Assembly (NCBI RefSeq): GCF_026151205.1
Contig: NC_087076.1
Coordinates: 12,261,675 to 12,325,674 of the forward strand
Direction of reading: 5' to 3'
Length of the DNA stretch: 64,000 nucleotides
DNA from: Bolinopsis microptera
Lineage: Eukaryota > Ctenophora > Tentaculata > Lobata > Bolinopsidae
The notes under the pieces are model-generated. The model saw only the letters and a program-made list of their open reading frames with translations. It searched no databases and was not told the DNA's origin. Numbering within the stretch: the stretch's first letter is position 1; each line of letters begins with the position of its first letter. The position numbers and the translations under genes were made by a program. Positions 1-9,800 of the stretch are shown one piece after another.

Positions 1-86
1 GCCAACACGAAGAGGCAACCGGTGAAGAAGAACTGAAAAAGGGACTTGACTTCAAGAAGAGACTGGCACAGCAGGGATCGAATTGA
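1..86 (+). CDS. Last exon (partial) of an upstream BHMT paralogue
   Basis: Reading from base 3 in frame gives 27 codons and a TGA stop at 84-86. The peptide starts QHEEATGEEELKKGLDFKK and matches the last exon of the complete BHMT gene at 36096-36205 ([19 protein letters not shown]). It would be the C-terminal helix of betaine-homocysteine S-methyltransferase, the cytosolic zinc enzyme that makes methionine and dimethylglycine from homocysteine and betaine. Bases 1-2 finish a serine codon. The rest of the gene lies outside the window. It differs from the downstream copy at many positions, so it is a diverged tandem paralogue and not an assembly duplicate. Confidence 0.85.
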   Translation, partial: QHEEATGEEELKKGLDFKKRLAQQGSN

Positions 87-395
87 AGCACATACTTTAT
101 TATTAATTAATTAGCATACTAGCACACAGCAGGAACATATTACTGATCTAGTATGTATTGAACCAGAGGGTTTTTAACTTTCATTTCAGTTTTTAATTTG
201 GTATTTCGCTTTTTCTGATTTTGAAATGAGCTATAATTGGTTATTTTATAAAGTTCGTTGTTACAATGTATACTGCACTTCACTATTAACTTCAACAATG
301 GCATTTTACAATTGTTCAAACATACAAAATGTATCTTCTTGACTGTATTCACACCAAGGAGATTAACGATTATATTTTAAACGATATGAGTATAA
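87..395 (+). repeat. 3' flank of the upstream BHMT copy, duplicated at 36206-36780
   Basis: Several blocks line up in order with the sequence after the stop of the complete BHMT gene: the tagcacacagcaggaacat block at about 116, a tttttctgattttgaaatga block near 210, and a block containing ctgtattcacaccaaggag near 344. The copy at 36.3-36.5 kb has an extra stretch of roughly 250 bases between the first two blocks, beginning with a tatcggac-type element end. The tandem duplication therefore included the 3' untranslated and flanking region. Confidence 0.75.
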
Positions 396-455
396 TATGA
401 CTTTGTAATGCCGCTGAAATTAGATTACTGCAATAATTTTTTGAGGCTAAGTATC

Positions 456-492
456 AGATCTGCAAATCATATTTCCCTGAATATCCTGTTAT
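456..492 (-). pseudogene. Short relic resembling exon 10 of the SLC2-type transporter
   Basis: About 37 bases match 37956-37991 in the same orientation, with one mismatch over the core atttcctgaatatcctgtta region. In the transporter gene this stretch codes for the NRIFREIGF segment on the minus strand. Nothing else of the transporter is visible here. Its position downstream of the BHMT last exon copies the order of the main locus, which supports a decayed duplicated neighbour. The match is short, so chance is not excluded. Confidence 0.45.
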
Positions 493-569
493 TGGCACTA
501 AAATATATTATCAGAAATGATGCGGAATTAATCTTAGTGCCTTAGTGGGTCAATACGTCAAAAAAGCTA

Positions 570-1105
570 ACTTGGGTACGCGTACCAGTACCACCACAAT
601 TTCAGTCGGTACGCGCAAATATGAAATACGGCAAAATACGCGCACCCGTACCCAGTGCAGATACGGGTACGTGAAGTTTGTCATTTCCATGAAAAGCTAA
701 GGTTGTTATTGATTTTATTCACAATGAATTCTTTTGCAAACGACATTTTGGAACTTTCATAACTTTTGAACAGATAAATGTTTTGAGCTGAAATTTATAA
801 AGGGCGTTCATAGAACTTATACATTATATGAACGCCCTGAGAGAATCTCAGTTAAAACATTTATTTGTTCAAAAGTTCCATAATGTGGTTTGAAATTAGG
901 TGAACCCTTGATCGAATTTGGCAAAAGAAGTCACTTATCTCAGAGCTAGAGACAAAATAAAAGACAATATATAATAAATATTAATTCTCAAATTCACTTC
1001 TGAGTTTTCGGGTGCGGGTGCGGGTGTGGGTACGCACGTACCGCTATCGGGGCCAGAACTTGGTACGCGCGTACCCGTACCGCCGTACCGGGTGCGAATA
1101 CGTAT
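570..1105. repeat. Two clusters of gtacgcg / cgtaccc words
   Basis: At 576-672 and again at 1010-1105 the sequence is dense in the words gtacgcg, acccgtac and gggtacg, which are complementary to one another. The two clusters flank the foldback at 733-897. They look like the ends of a degraded element, but I could not define exact termini. Confidence 0.4.
733..897. repeat. Foldback (imperfect inverted repeat), MITE-like
   Basis: The left arm (about 733-796) and right arm (about 838-897) are reverse complements with some mismatches. Conserved blocks include ggaactt, cttttgaacagataaatgtttt and aagggcgttcata. The roughly 40-base centre also pairs (aagggcgttc with gaacgccct). It carries no coding capacity. 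Confidence 0.7.
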
Positions 1106-1120
1106 TGACCAACTAAGGCT

Positions 1121-1400
1121 GTATCAACTCCGATATCCACCAAATTTTTCGGACAGTTGTGAAAGCCCTATTGGAAGGTTGTCACAAATTTTTTGCTCTA
1201 TCCAGATTCTAGAGCCCTCTCGCTTGCACATTGCAGTGTGCAGTAGCCGCGCACCATCAAATACGGCACCTATGCGAAACTTATTGATCAAATTTGGTAC
1301 TGTGAAAATGGTACTGTGAAAATTCTCACAGTCTCTAGAAAACAATGGTACAAAAATTTTAAAAATCCGAGCAAGTTTATTTTCATCGTGCACCCCCTAC
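1121..1400 (+). repeat. Dispersed repeat family A, copy 1
   Basis: It begins with tatcaactccgatatccacc and ends with gcaccccctac. The same two ends occur at 3349-3556, and the distal part occurs inverted at 2722-2835. The distal segment contains tctctagaaaacaatggtac and aatccgagcaagtttatttt. No open frame is shared among the copies, so this looks like a nonautonomous element. Confidence 0.65.
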
Positions 1401-2360
1401 TAATAAAGTCCTATTTATATTTCTAAACATATTCTTGATCCTTACACATCATACTATTGTGTGTTGTGTCCAATTAATGGTTAAGTCTCCAAACTCGTAG
1501 CAGAAAACACGTATTTTTGCACGTAAGGGCAACTGCAAGGCATTATGGTAGTACATACTACATATTAGGGTGTGATATAAATACTCGAATTTGGATTTGA
1601 CGATAAAAAGCGTTTAAAATCGGAAAATTTCACTATTAACAATTAAAATGGTGTCCCTTATAAATCACTCATCAAATTGCAAGTCCTTAAAAACGATTTT
1701 GGTTGCTTCGGGTCGGTGACAGACCCTGCATCGGGACACATAACTTCTTGCTTCTGTGAACGGTACCCTGGTTTCCTCCTCCGTGTATGGATCCTGAAGA
1801 GAGCAGGGTCAAAATAAAACAAAAATTGAATCAACTTAACTTTAACGAAATGTGACCATTTTGATTTCATGAATGGGTTTGCCGATAAAACGTTTGAAAA
1901 GCTAATACTCGGCTCAAAACATATAAATATGTCATAGTGCATAGTCCATTTATACATCTTATATCTACCTTTTTCGAATCCATCTGCCATGACGGTCGGA
2001 AGATTTAAACTTGCAGCCCTCAACATCACACTCGGCTACAGCAGTGGGACTGTAGTACAATAGAAACGAGGCTGGTTCGTCTGAAGTTGTTCAATAGTTA
2101 CTTACGTATTGTATGTATTATATGTAGTGGCCTTTTATAGATTTTAAAATCATTTTGGACCAGAAAATGTTTATTTTTAACAGCAGCAAGTTAAAAGCAT
2201 TTCCTAAATAAAACAGCACAGATTTGATTAAAAGACTGAAAATCGGAGAAACGACAATCTGCACAACGTCATATAACTATATTATATTATAGACTGTTGT
2301 TACTTTAAACTTTATTCTTAAAACTATTATCCTGAAAATGAGTCATATAATATATAATAG
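1401..2360. other. AT-rich intergenic DNA, nothing recognised
   Basis: There is no ORF with a recognisable product and no strong repeat. A minus-strand frame at 1658-2029 has no recognisable domain and is probably chance. Confidence 0.5.
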
Positions 2361-2363
2361 CTT

Positions 2364-2422
2364 TTTATAGCTTGCCGAGAGATGTGCTATTATTAATAGC
2401 ACAGCTCTCAGCAAGCTATAAA
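2364..2422. repeat. Foldback hairpin with 28-base arms
   Basis: The arms at 2364-2391 and 2395-2422 are complementary with a few mismatches (tttatagcttgc pairs with gcaagctataaa). The loop is three bases. Confidence 0.6.
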
Positions 2423-2721
2423 CCCTCTCGGCTCTCATTGGCTGAATAATCATCCAATAAAGCAATAAGAAGGCGGCATGTTATAATCACTGACCTGTAT
2501 AAAGCACTCCTATTGCATAGTTATCCAAGGAAACTTCCCAGAAGCTGTAACCGATCCAGTCCTGTGATTGTGTTGCGGAGGAGATGAATCTGTTGGGAGA
2601 GGCTGCGGACACGTAGCTGAGAGAATATTTATTTACCATTGATATTGCTAGATTGTGCCGTAGTTAGTTCAGCAGGCATATTTTAAGTTCAAAACATTTT
2701 AATTCAATGTCAAAAATGACA

Positions 2722-2835
2722 GTAGGAGGTGCACGATAAAAATAAACTTGCTCGGATTTAAAAATTTATTGTACCATTGTTTTCTAGAGACTGAGAGAAT
2801 TTTCACAATACCAAATTTGTCATACCTTTTTGGAA
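2722..2835 (-). repeat. Dispersed repeat family A, copy 2 (inverted, partial)
   Basis: This is the reverse complement of the distal part of the repeat at 1121-1400. It starts gtaggaggtgcacgataaaa and includes ttgctcggattt and ctagagactg. Confidence 0.65.
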
Positions 2836-3345
2836 AGATCAGTGAGTTTCGCTATAATATATTAATATTATAATATTAATATCATAATATTAACTATAAT
2901 ATTGTATTATGTAATTGCTTATTTCCGTACAAAGTTGAGGTCGAATTCTGGTTTGTAGATGGGGAGTAAATTGGTATCATGAATGACAGACACACAACCT
3001 TTTTAATAACCATGATTCAACAACTTAACATTATTGTTTGCCAGGTAAGCTGAAGATGGGATCGAGACGAGAAGAACTGCTGAATCTGATATCTAGATGT
3101 GTGGTGTGTGACACTATTTTTAAGATGGTGGTGGTGCACAGTATACTATATGACCAACACGGTACCTGACTGTCCTGATTATTATTTAACGAAACAATTG
3201 TGTTTATTGTTTTAATTTTAACAAAAATTGGTAAATCTTACTCATAGATTAGATAGTAAGTGTCTGAAAAATTTAAAGCATATCCAACCATCAGAAATTA
3301 TGCTACAGCTTTAAAAAAAGCAGCGTATTTTGCCCCATTTTCATC

Positions 3346-3556
3346 ATTATATCAACTCCGATATCCACCAAATTTTCAGAATGATCTCATTCAAGGAACC
3401 GAAGATATATCAGAATAATATGACAAAAATCAACGAATTTGGTCAAATTACGCGACTTTTATAGCTTTATAGCTACTTTTGCTCACAGTCTCTAGAAAAC
3501 AATGGTACACAAATTTTTAAAATCCGAGCAAGTTTATTTTATCGTGCGCCCCCTAC
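3346..3556 (+). repeat. Dispersed repeat family A, copy 3
   Basis: It has the same start (atatcaactccgatatccac) and end (gcgccccctac) as copy 1. The middle differs and is shorter. Confidence 0.65.
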
Positions 3557-3584
3557 AGTAACATTTTTCGTGCTGCTACATTTA

Positions 3585-3912
3585 GTAGCAATGGGAGCCC
3601 CATACCATCAGACCTCTGTATAACAATAAAATGTTCGAGACTCAATATTTTTAACAAAAAAAAAGTTAATGTTGAATGTGCTGTTTGTTAACCATTTATT
3701 CAGTATCAAAAAAGCTAGAATTTGACGGTGCTTGTGCTATCTGGATATAGCATATTTATAATGTAGTATGAGTTTGCTGGATAGGGCTAGTAACAATGGG
3801 AACCCCATTAGACCTCTGTAAGTGTATAACAATGACTACGAGATGTTCGAGATTCAATATTTTTAACAAAAAAAATGTTAATGTGCTGTTTGTTAACCAT
3901 TTAGTGAGGTGT
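3585..3912 (+). repeat. Diverged direct repeat, two units about 200 bp apart
   Basis: The unit at 3585-3705 recurs at 3788-3912. Shared words include agacctctgta, atgttcgaga, caatatttttaac and gctgtttgttaaccattta. There is no coding signal. Confidence 0.65.
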
Positions 3913-4089
3913 TTTGTTGGTTTTAAAGTTTGTTGTTTGATTTTATTAGTCGTGTTGAATTTATGTTTATACAAAGAGGTTTTTTAAAAAGTTACTCGTA
4001 TGTCATTCATGCCTCTAGCATCATTTTCACATATGCAGTTATTTGTCTGGGTCAAGAATTCATATTTGCGCTTATATTCAGGATATAAC

Positions 4090-4147
4090 GAGCAACCGAT
4101 TTCATTCTCGGTATCATCTTGCATTTGCGGACGGTTATTCAAATTAA
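4090..4147 (+). repeat. Dispersed repeat also present at 18988-19052
   Basis: About 58 bases are shared with 18988-19052 at high identity, including ctcggtatcat, ttgcatttgc and attcaaattaat. The two copies lie 15 kb apart in otherwise unrelated sequence. Confidence 0.6.
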
Positions 4148-4842
4148 TCTAAAAAAAACTTTGCCAACAAAACACATTTTTCCGTTGAGCTTTTATTTAA
4201 CTTTAACGTGAATTATTAAATAGTTGTAAGATAAAGGCTTTATTCTCTTACGCAGATTAAATATCCATTTCAAACCCCAGTATTTTATCGCATTGAAGGA
4301 TGAATTAAGGAGACATGTTTTCTCTGATGATTTGATTGACCACTAGAGATCACGTTATAAAGGGTTGCAATTTACGTGACTTATCTTGGTCAAGCGACTG
4401 AAGAACTTGTCGTGGGTTGTTTTGAGAATAGGTACAGCAGACAGCTGGTACAGGTTTAATTCTAGTTCCACTTCCACTTCCACACGTAGCCATTTTCGAA
4501 ACGTAGCCATTTTCGACAGGTTGCGATTTCAACAGGGGTTATTTCCAGCAAACTTAAGCTGTCTAACTAGAGTGCGTCCCAAAGTAGAGTCCAGAACTAC
4601 AGTTGCAGAATATAAAGCCGTGATTTTTAAGTGGATTTAATAAATTCATCATGCCCGCGAATCACGATGGTCTTTCATTAATTGAATTAGTGAGCGTATC
4701 AAAAATTTGAGTCTTTAGAAATTATCAATTATATTGTATTTTTCCTTTATCTTTAGCCACCAAAAATCACAGTGTTGGCAAGCACGACCGCCGCCCTTCT
4801 ACTCACCATACTATTTACCCCTATCTAGGGGGAACGGGAGAC

Positions 4843-4876
4843 TATAAACACTTTTAGGTATTGAGACACTCCTCAC
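4843..4876 (+). promoter_or_regulatory. Candidate TATA box and initiator of the GPCR gene
   Basis: TATAAA lies at 4843-4848. A TCACTATT initiator-like word follows with its A at 4875, 32 bases downstream, which is canonical spacing. The start codon of the first coding exon is at 4912, giving a 5' leader of about 37 bases. This is inferred from motifs only. Confidence 0.45.
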
Positions 4877-4911
4877 TATTTGAAATCTACAGCATAGTTA
4901 CATCTGGAAAC

Positions 4912-4963
4912 ATGTTGCTGCTAATAGTTATACTGATACGATCTTTACATACTCTACCCGAAA
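4912..4963 (+). CDS. GPCR exon 1 (signal peptide)
   Basis: ATG at 4912 opens 17 codons plus one base, followed by a GTGAGT donor at 4964. The phase (1) matches the acceptor at 5177. The hydrophobic run fits a secretion signal, which the large exon alone lacks. Confidence 0.75.
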
Positions 4964-7900
4964 GTGAGTATGTACGCTAGTTGTTTAGTGGGTATTCTTT
5001 CCAACGATTTCAGAATATGTTGTGGATTGTTGACAAGATTATTCTTAACTGACACAAAACCGTTGCTTTTAGAGTTTAAAAGGCATATCAGATATGAAAG
5101 TTTACGTGTCTAGGTGGCTGAAATCTCAACCTAATTTACCAGCAAGCAATTAATTTCTCACAAAATAATTTAAACAGGTAACGCAAAGTTTTACCTGCTC
5201 AACGGTGAGGGTGCACAAGCAACGAATGGATTTGGTGTCTTGTTCGTCCAGAAGGGCCAACTCTCGGGCCATGTTTTATTTGAAGGAAACAAAGGATTCG
5301 GTCAAGAGTGTCTGCCGAACCACATATGCCAAATGATGGGGTACCAGTTTGCAATAAGTTGGTTCTCAGATCTAAAAACCGTTCTTGACACCAAGCAGAA
5401 GTCTAGGCATGCGTTTACATTCGACGATATTTTCTGTCCAGTGGATAACAACGGTACTGTTAATGCGACGTTTAAAATAAAAAAAATAAAAGAAACAAAT
5501 GTTTCTTCAACTATATCATATTCAGCTGTAGTCCTCTTCTGCGGTCCTTTTAAAGGCACTTGTCCAATCGTGGAGCGATATAATTTCCTTAAGAGAGTTT
5601 GTATCGAGGAATTTGGCAGCTTAGTATTTCAATGTCACTACTCTGACAAGCTTTACTTGGCCATACCCGGGTACCACCACTCTATATTTAACACCGTCTG
5701 CGACAACGACCCTCATTTCTATCAAAGCTGTGGTATCAGAAATTCACTGACCTCATCAAACTCTGCTGCAATTTGTGACGAGTACGTCTGTGAAGTGAAG
5801 AAAAATTCCGTCATCTATACGATAGGTGTTATGTCTACCGTCACAGTTTCTTCAGCAATGTTGTGTCAATTGCAATTAGACCCAGCATTTGAAAATCTGC
5901 CCTATTCACAAAGCTGCTCCAATTTACCAGACAACATTTGTTTAGCAGAAAATGAAGAGGAAGATATAGTTCATACAACTTTGACTTTAAAAAGCGGACT
6001 AACAGTGGAGAAGTCCTCTGTTTGCAATGGACGCTGTGATGGACGTCGTTGTGAGGACGAGGCTTTCTGTGGTGGCTATCTGTACGGTTTGTACTGCATT
6101 GGCTGGGAACAAAGACTCAATTACATCAAACCAAGTGAAGTGTGCGATGGGTACTCGACGTACCTGTGTCTAAATAATGAGGACGAAAGGAACTGTTCGG
6201 AACACGACTCCTTACAAAGGCACGAAAAATGTAGAAGGGCCACCCTTAATAAATTCACAGGAAGACAAACTTCTTCGGTGATCCCAATTATGAATATTAC
6301 AAGGTGTGGCCTATTAGTTGACCCTGTATCAATCTGTGATAACTTTCTAGATCAAACCAACTGTACAGACCAGAGCCGTTCAACACTAACCTGTTATATC
6401 AACGGCTATCTTTCAACCGTATCCAAATTTGTTGTATGTCATGGCCAAGAGGAGGTTCCAACATTATGTGACAACGGAATAGACCAGGTCTGTGTCAACG
6501 TATCCCTCACCTGTGAGGTTCATAAACACCAACTATGTGACCAAATTGAAGATTGTCTGAGCGGGGCTGATGAAAACATAGCAATGTGTCGCTCCATGAC
6601 AAAGAGGGTTTGTCACAGAGCTTACAAGCGCGACCAGGCATTACAAATTCCCATTGCATGGCTAAGAGATGGGGTTGAGGACTGTTTAGATGCAATCGAC
6701 GAAGAGGACGTGTGGCAAACTTGTGGCATTGGTTCAACAAAACGATTCGTAGTGTCTGCAATAGATGAAACGTGCGAGGAGGTGTTTCTTTGTAAACATG
6801 ATAAAACAGCCTTCGTAGAATTCAAAAATATATGTGATGGAATTGATACGTCATGTGGTATTGAAACGAATATATGTGCGAAGTCGCATAAGATCAATCC
6901 TACGTTTGACATTGTACTGACTGTGCAGAAATCAGGTGGAGAATTGAAAACTTTGATGTATTGCTTGCCTGGTCTCGAGACTCTGCAGGAAATAGCAAAT
7001 CGTTGCGTTATCAATGAAGTCAATCTTTCGGGAATTGATGTCTTCGGAGTTCAATCCATTTTGACAATTATCCGCCCTAACACAATAGTTAACTGTGATC
7101 ATACCTTTGGAGAAATTTACGTGACACTGAGTTGTGCAGGGTATTGTGAAGACTCAATTTGCCCTTTGCAAAAAAGGATCCAATACAATTCTTGTCCTCA
7201 GCAACACCGAAAAAGGATATACACAGTTGCTGATAATAATTTCCTTTCGTTCGTGACAAAAATTGGTAATAAGTCGTACAGAAATGACTATTTTCAATGC
7301 GACAACGGTGTTTGCTTAAACTATGAACAAGTTTGCAACGTGGTCGATGACTGTGGGGATGGTTCTGACGAAATACTCTGTACTAATGTGTTTTTGTGTG
7401 ATTCCAAAGACCAACTGGTCCCGATCACTGAAAAGTGTAATGGAAATATTGACTGTATGGATTTCTCAGACGAGTGTAACTTACACTGTGGCAAACAAAT
7501 ATTACAAAGCATTTTTCTAAAGATTTTGAGCTGGAATCTGGCTGTGTTAGCCATATTCCTTAACTTGATTTCACTCTATCGAACTCTAACCGATTTCAAC
7601 AAAGAAATGTCAAAAGTGGCTATGAACAATAAGATGCTGATACTTCTCATAAATCTCGGTGATCTGCTGATCGGAGTGTATTTGATCTATATAGCAATAA
7701 TGGACACGGTAGTTTATAAGAGTGGATACTGCTCCGAACATATAAATTGGCTGTCTAGCGCTCATTGTAGCATAATAGGCGTCATCAGTACGATTGGTTA
7801 TGAAATGTCTCTTGTTTCCATGACAATTCTTGCCGTAACTAGGTTGGGGGTGATAAAAGATAATACTCGGATCAGCGAACGATTTACAAGAAGAGTCCTT

Positions 7901-8764
7901 TTCAAAAATAGTCTAGGTGCACTATTTATCGTCATGATGTGTATTACTATTGCAGTAATTCCTCTAGTGCCTCAATTTGAAGACTTCTTTGTCAATGGCA
8001 TGACATACAGACCCTCAGTAAGACTCTTTATCGGAGCTCCCGATAAACAAATCCATCTCAGCATCCTACAGCAGTACTATGGCAAAATTAAGGGCAAAAA
8101 TCTTAAGTGGAGAGTGATAAATGATCTTGTTAGTGGTATGTTTTCTAATGATTATGGAGGTGATGTACTTGGTCGAAAGAAGATTGACTTTTACGGGAAT
8201 GAAGGAGTTTGTCTATTCAAGTTTTTTGTTAAAGCAGACGATCCTCAACGAATTTATGCTTGGGGCATCCTATCATTAAACATGGTTTGCTTTTTAGTAA
8301 TTTCTATCTGCTACATTTTCATCAACAATAGAACCAGAACCACGTCAAAAGTGCTTACCCAGGGTAAAACACATACAGGTCATGAAGTAAGGAAAAGGAA
8401 CAGAAGATTGCAGCGAAAAATATCGCTGATCATAGCAACGGATTTTCTTTGTTGGTTACCAGTTACCATAGCTTCCTGTCTCCACTCGGGAGCAGTCATC
8501 GACGCTACACCATACTACTCTCTTATATCCATAGTATTTTTACCTATCAACTCTGTAATCAACCCTATCTTGTACAACGATTTCTTTACAACCTTATTAG
8601 AAAAAGTCAAAGAAAAATCGAAACCAGTTTTTGCTAAGAAGTGGAGAAATAAGAAAGTTTCTCCTGAACAATTTAACACTACCTGTATCAATAAAAATGA
8701 TTGTCGCCATGATCAAGTTCAAATGATTGAGATGAAAGTTTTAAAAGCAAAGGATCGAAAATGA
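4912..8764 (+). CDS. LDLa-containing leucine/relaxin-type (GRL101-like) GPCR, whole gene
   Basis: Joining 4912-4963 to 5178-8764 gives 1212 residues. The first exon supplies a hydrophobic N-terminus (MLLLIVILIRSLHTLPE) that fits a signal peptide. The ectodomain is cysteine-rich. It starts with an SRCR-like stretch containing NHICQMMGY, continues with several degenerate LDLa-like modules, and ends with two clear LDLa repeats at about residues 725-752 (CGDGSDE) and 758-784. Seven membrane spans follow from about residue 802 to 1146. Visible hallmarks are NLGDLLIGVY in TM2, LCWLPVT in TM6 and NPILY in TM7. The E/DRY position reads TRL. This layout belongs to the LGR/RXFP/GRL101 group, although I see no leucine-rich repeats. 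The role is ligand sensing at the cell surface; the ligand is unknown. The membrane region has no introns. Confidence 0.85.
5178..8764 (+). CDS. GPCR exon 2 (ectodomain and seven-helix region)
   Basis: The acceptor is taaacag at 5171-5177. Exon base 5178 completes the serine codon split with exon 1, and the frame then stays open to TGA at 8762-8764. The frame has no ATG near its 5' end (position 5240 is TTG), so the start must come from exon 1. The tail after NPILY is about 65 residues and rich in lysine. Confidence 0.85.
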
Positions 8765-9200
8765 TTTAACGAAGATCCAAGATCAGTATCGCGAAGTGAA
8801 ACAAAAAGTTTTATTATATTATTTCTCATTTGGGAAACTGGTACATAAATTTTTAAATATTTTACGTTTACACAGTACAAACTATGAACTAATAGTAATA
8901 TAATTTCAACTCAATTGTACAAAGATGATTTAATTAAAATCCCATAATTATATATAAATACTACCAATTAAAATTTAAGAGTTTAAGAAACACTTGTAAT
9001 TGTCGTGGGCATAGTTCAATAATAAATTTTCTTTTCATTTTTATCGAAAATCTTTTCATTGAAATCTAGTTTATGGGATCAGTGTTAATATTTTATTATT
9101 AATTTATCATCTTCAGATTCAAAGGTGAACTGCAAAATGTACAAAAATTATAAAAACGTAGTTCATTAAAAAACACCTTTACCGCTCAATTAAAAGTGAT
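8765..9200. other. 3' untranslated region of the GPCR and AT-rich spacer
   Basis: This stretch is AT-rich with no ORF. It contains the poly(A) signal at 9021. Confidence 0.5.
9021..9026 (+). terminator. Polyadenylation signal candidate for the GPCR
   Basis: AATAAA lies 257 bases after the GPCR stop codon, in an AT-rich 3' flank. Confidence 0.5.
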
Positions 9201-9359
9201 TACATTTACAATCAACAATAAGAAAATTCCATTTGTGGTAACTCCCCTAACCGGTTTCGTTTGCAGCGTGCCAAGTTTTTCAACACTTCTAAACTCCGGT
9301 TATTATAAGATTTTGCCTCTATAATCTGTACCAAGTGTTCCCGTTTCAAGGTCAAAAGG

Positions 9360-9500
9360 AAATCGCGGCACGTGCAGAATCGCGGCACGTGCAGAATCAC
9401 GGCAGAATCTCGATTTTCCCATTCTCCGCGACAAATCGCGATTTTTGAAGAGACAAATCGCGATTTTCTCTGATCCTCGCGACAAATCACGATTATTCCA
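9360..9500. repeat. aatcgcgatttt-word cluster, copy 1
   Basis: Words built on aatcgcgattt and cgcgacaaatcg are repeated, together with an agaatcgcggcacgtgc duplication. Similar clusters occur at 15157-15250 and 62528-62660. The core tcgcga is self-complementary. Confidence 0.55.
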
Positions 9501-9800
9501 GTTCTCTGAGGACCAAATATGCGTATTCTCCTTTAAATCCGAGGGCCAAATATCACGTTCTTTATAATTAATGAGGTCTGATCGTCATCTTCTAATACAG
9601 CGTTCGATGTCTGTGTGAAGGTGAAACTGAAATGGTGACATCCTCTGGAACAGTCAGAGGTCTAGTGTTATCGGGTATACACTATACTTCTGTAGTGCGG
9701 TTGATCAGCAATACTAAGGCAATGGGACTACTGCGGACCCTCCACTGGCCAAACCTTATTAACATTAACAAAGCCGCAGTCAAGGTTTGGTGAACGGTAG

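Noticed and set aside
4386-4640. 84-codon plus-strand frame upstream of the GPCR
   Set aside because: No recognisable domain and an overlapping opposite-strand frame; likely chance.
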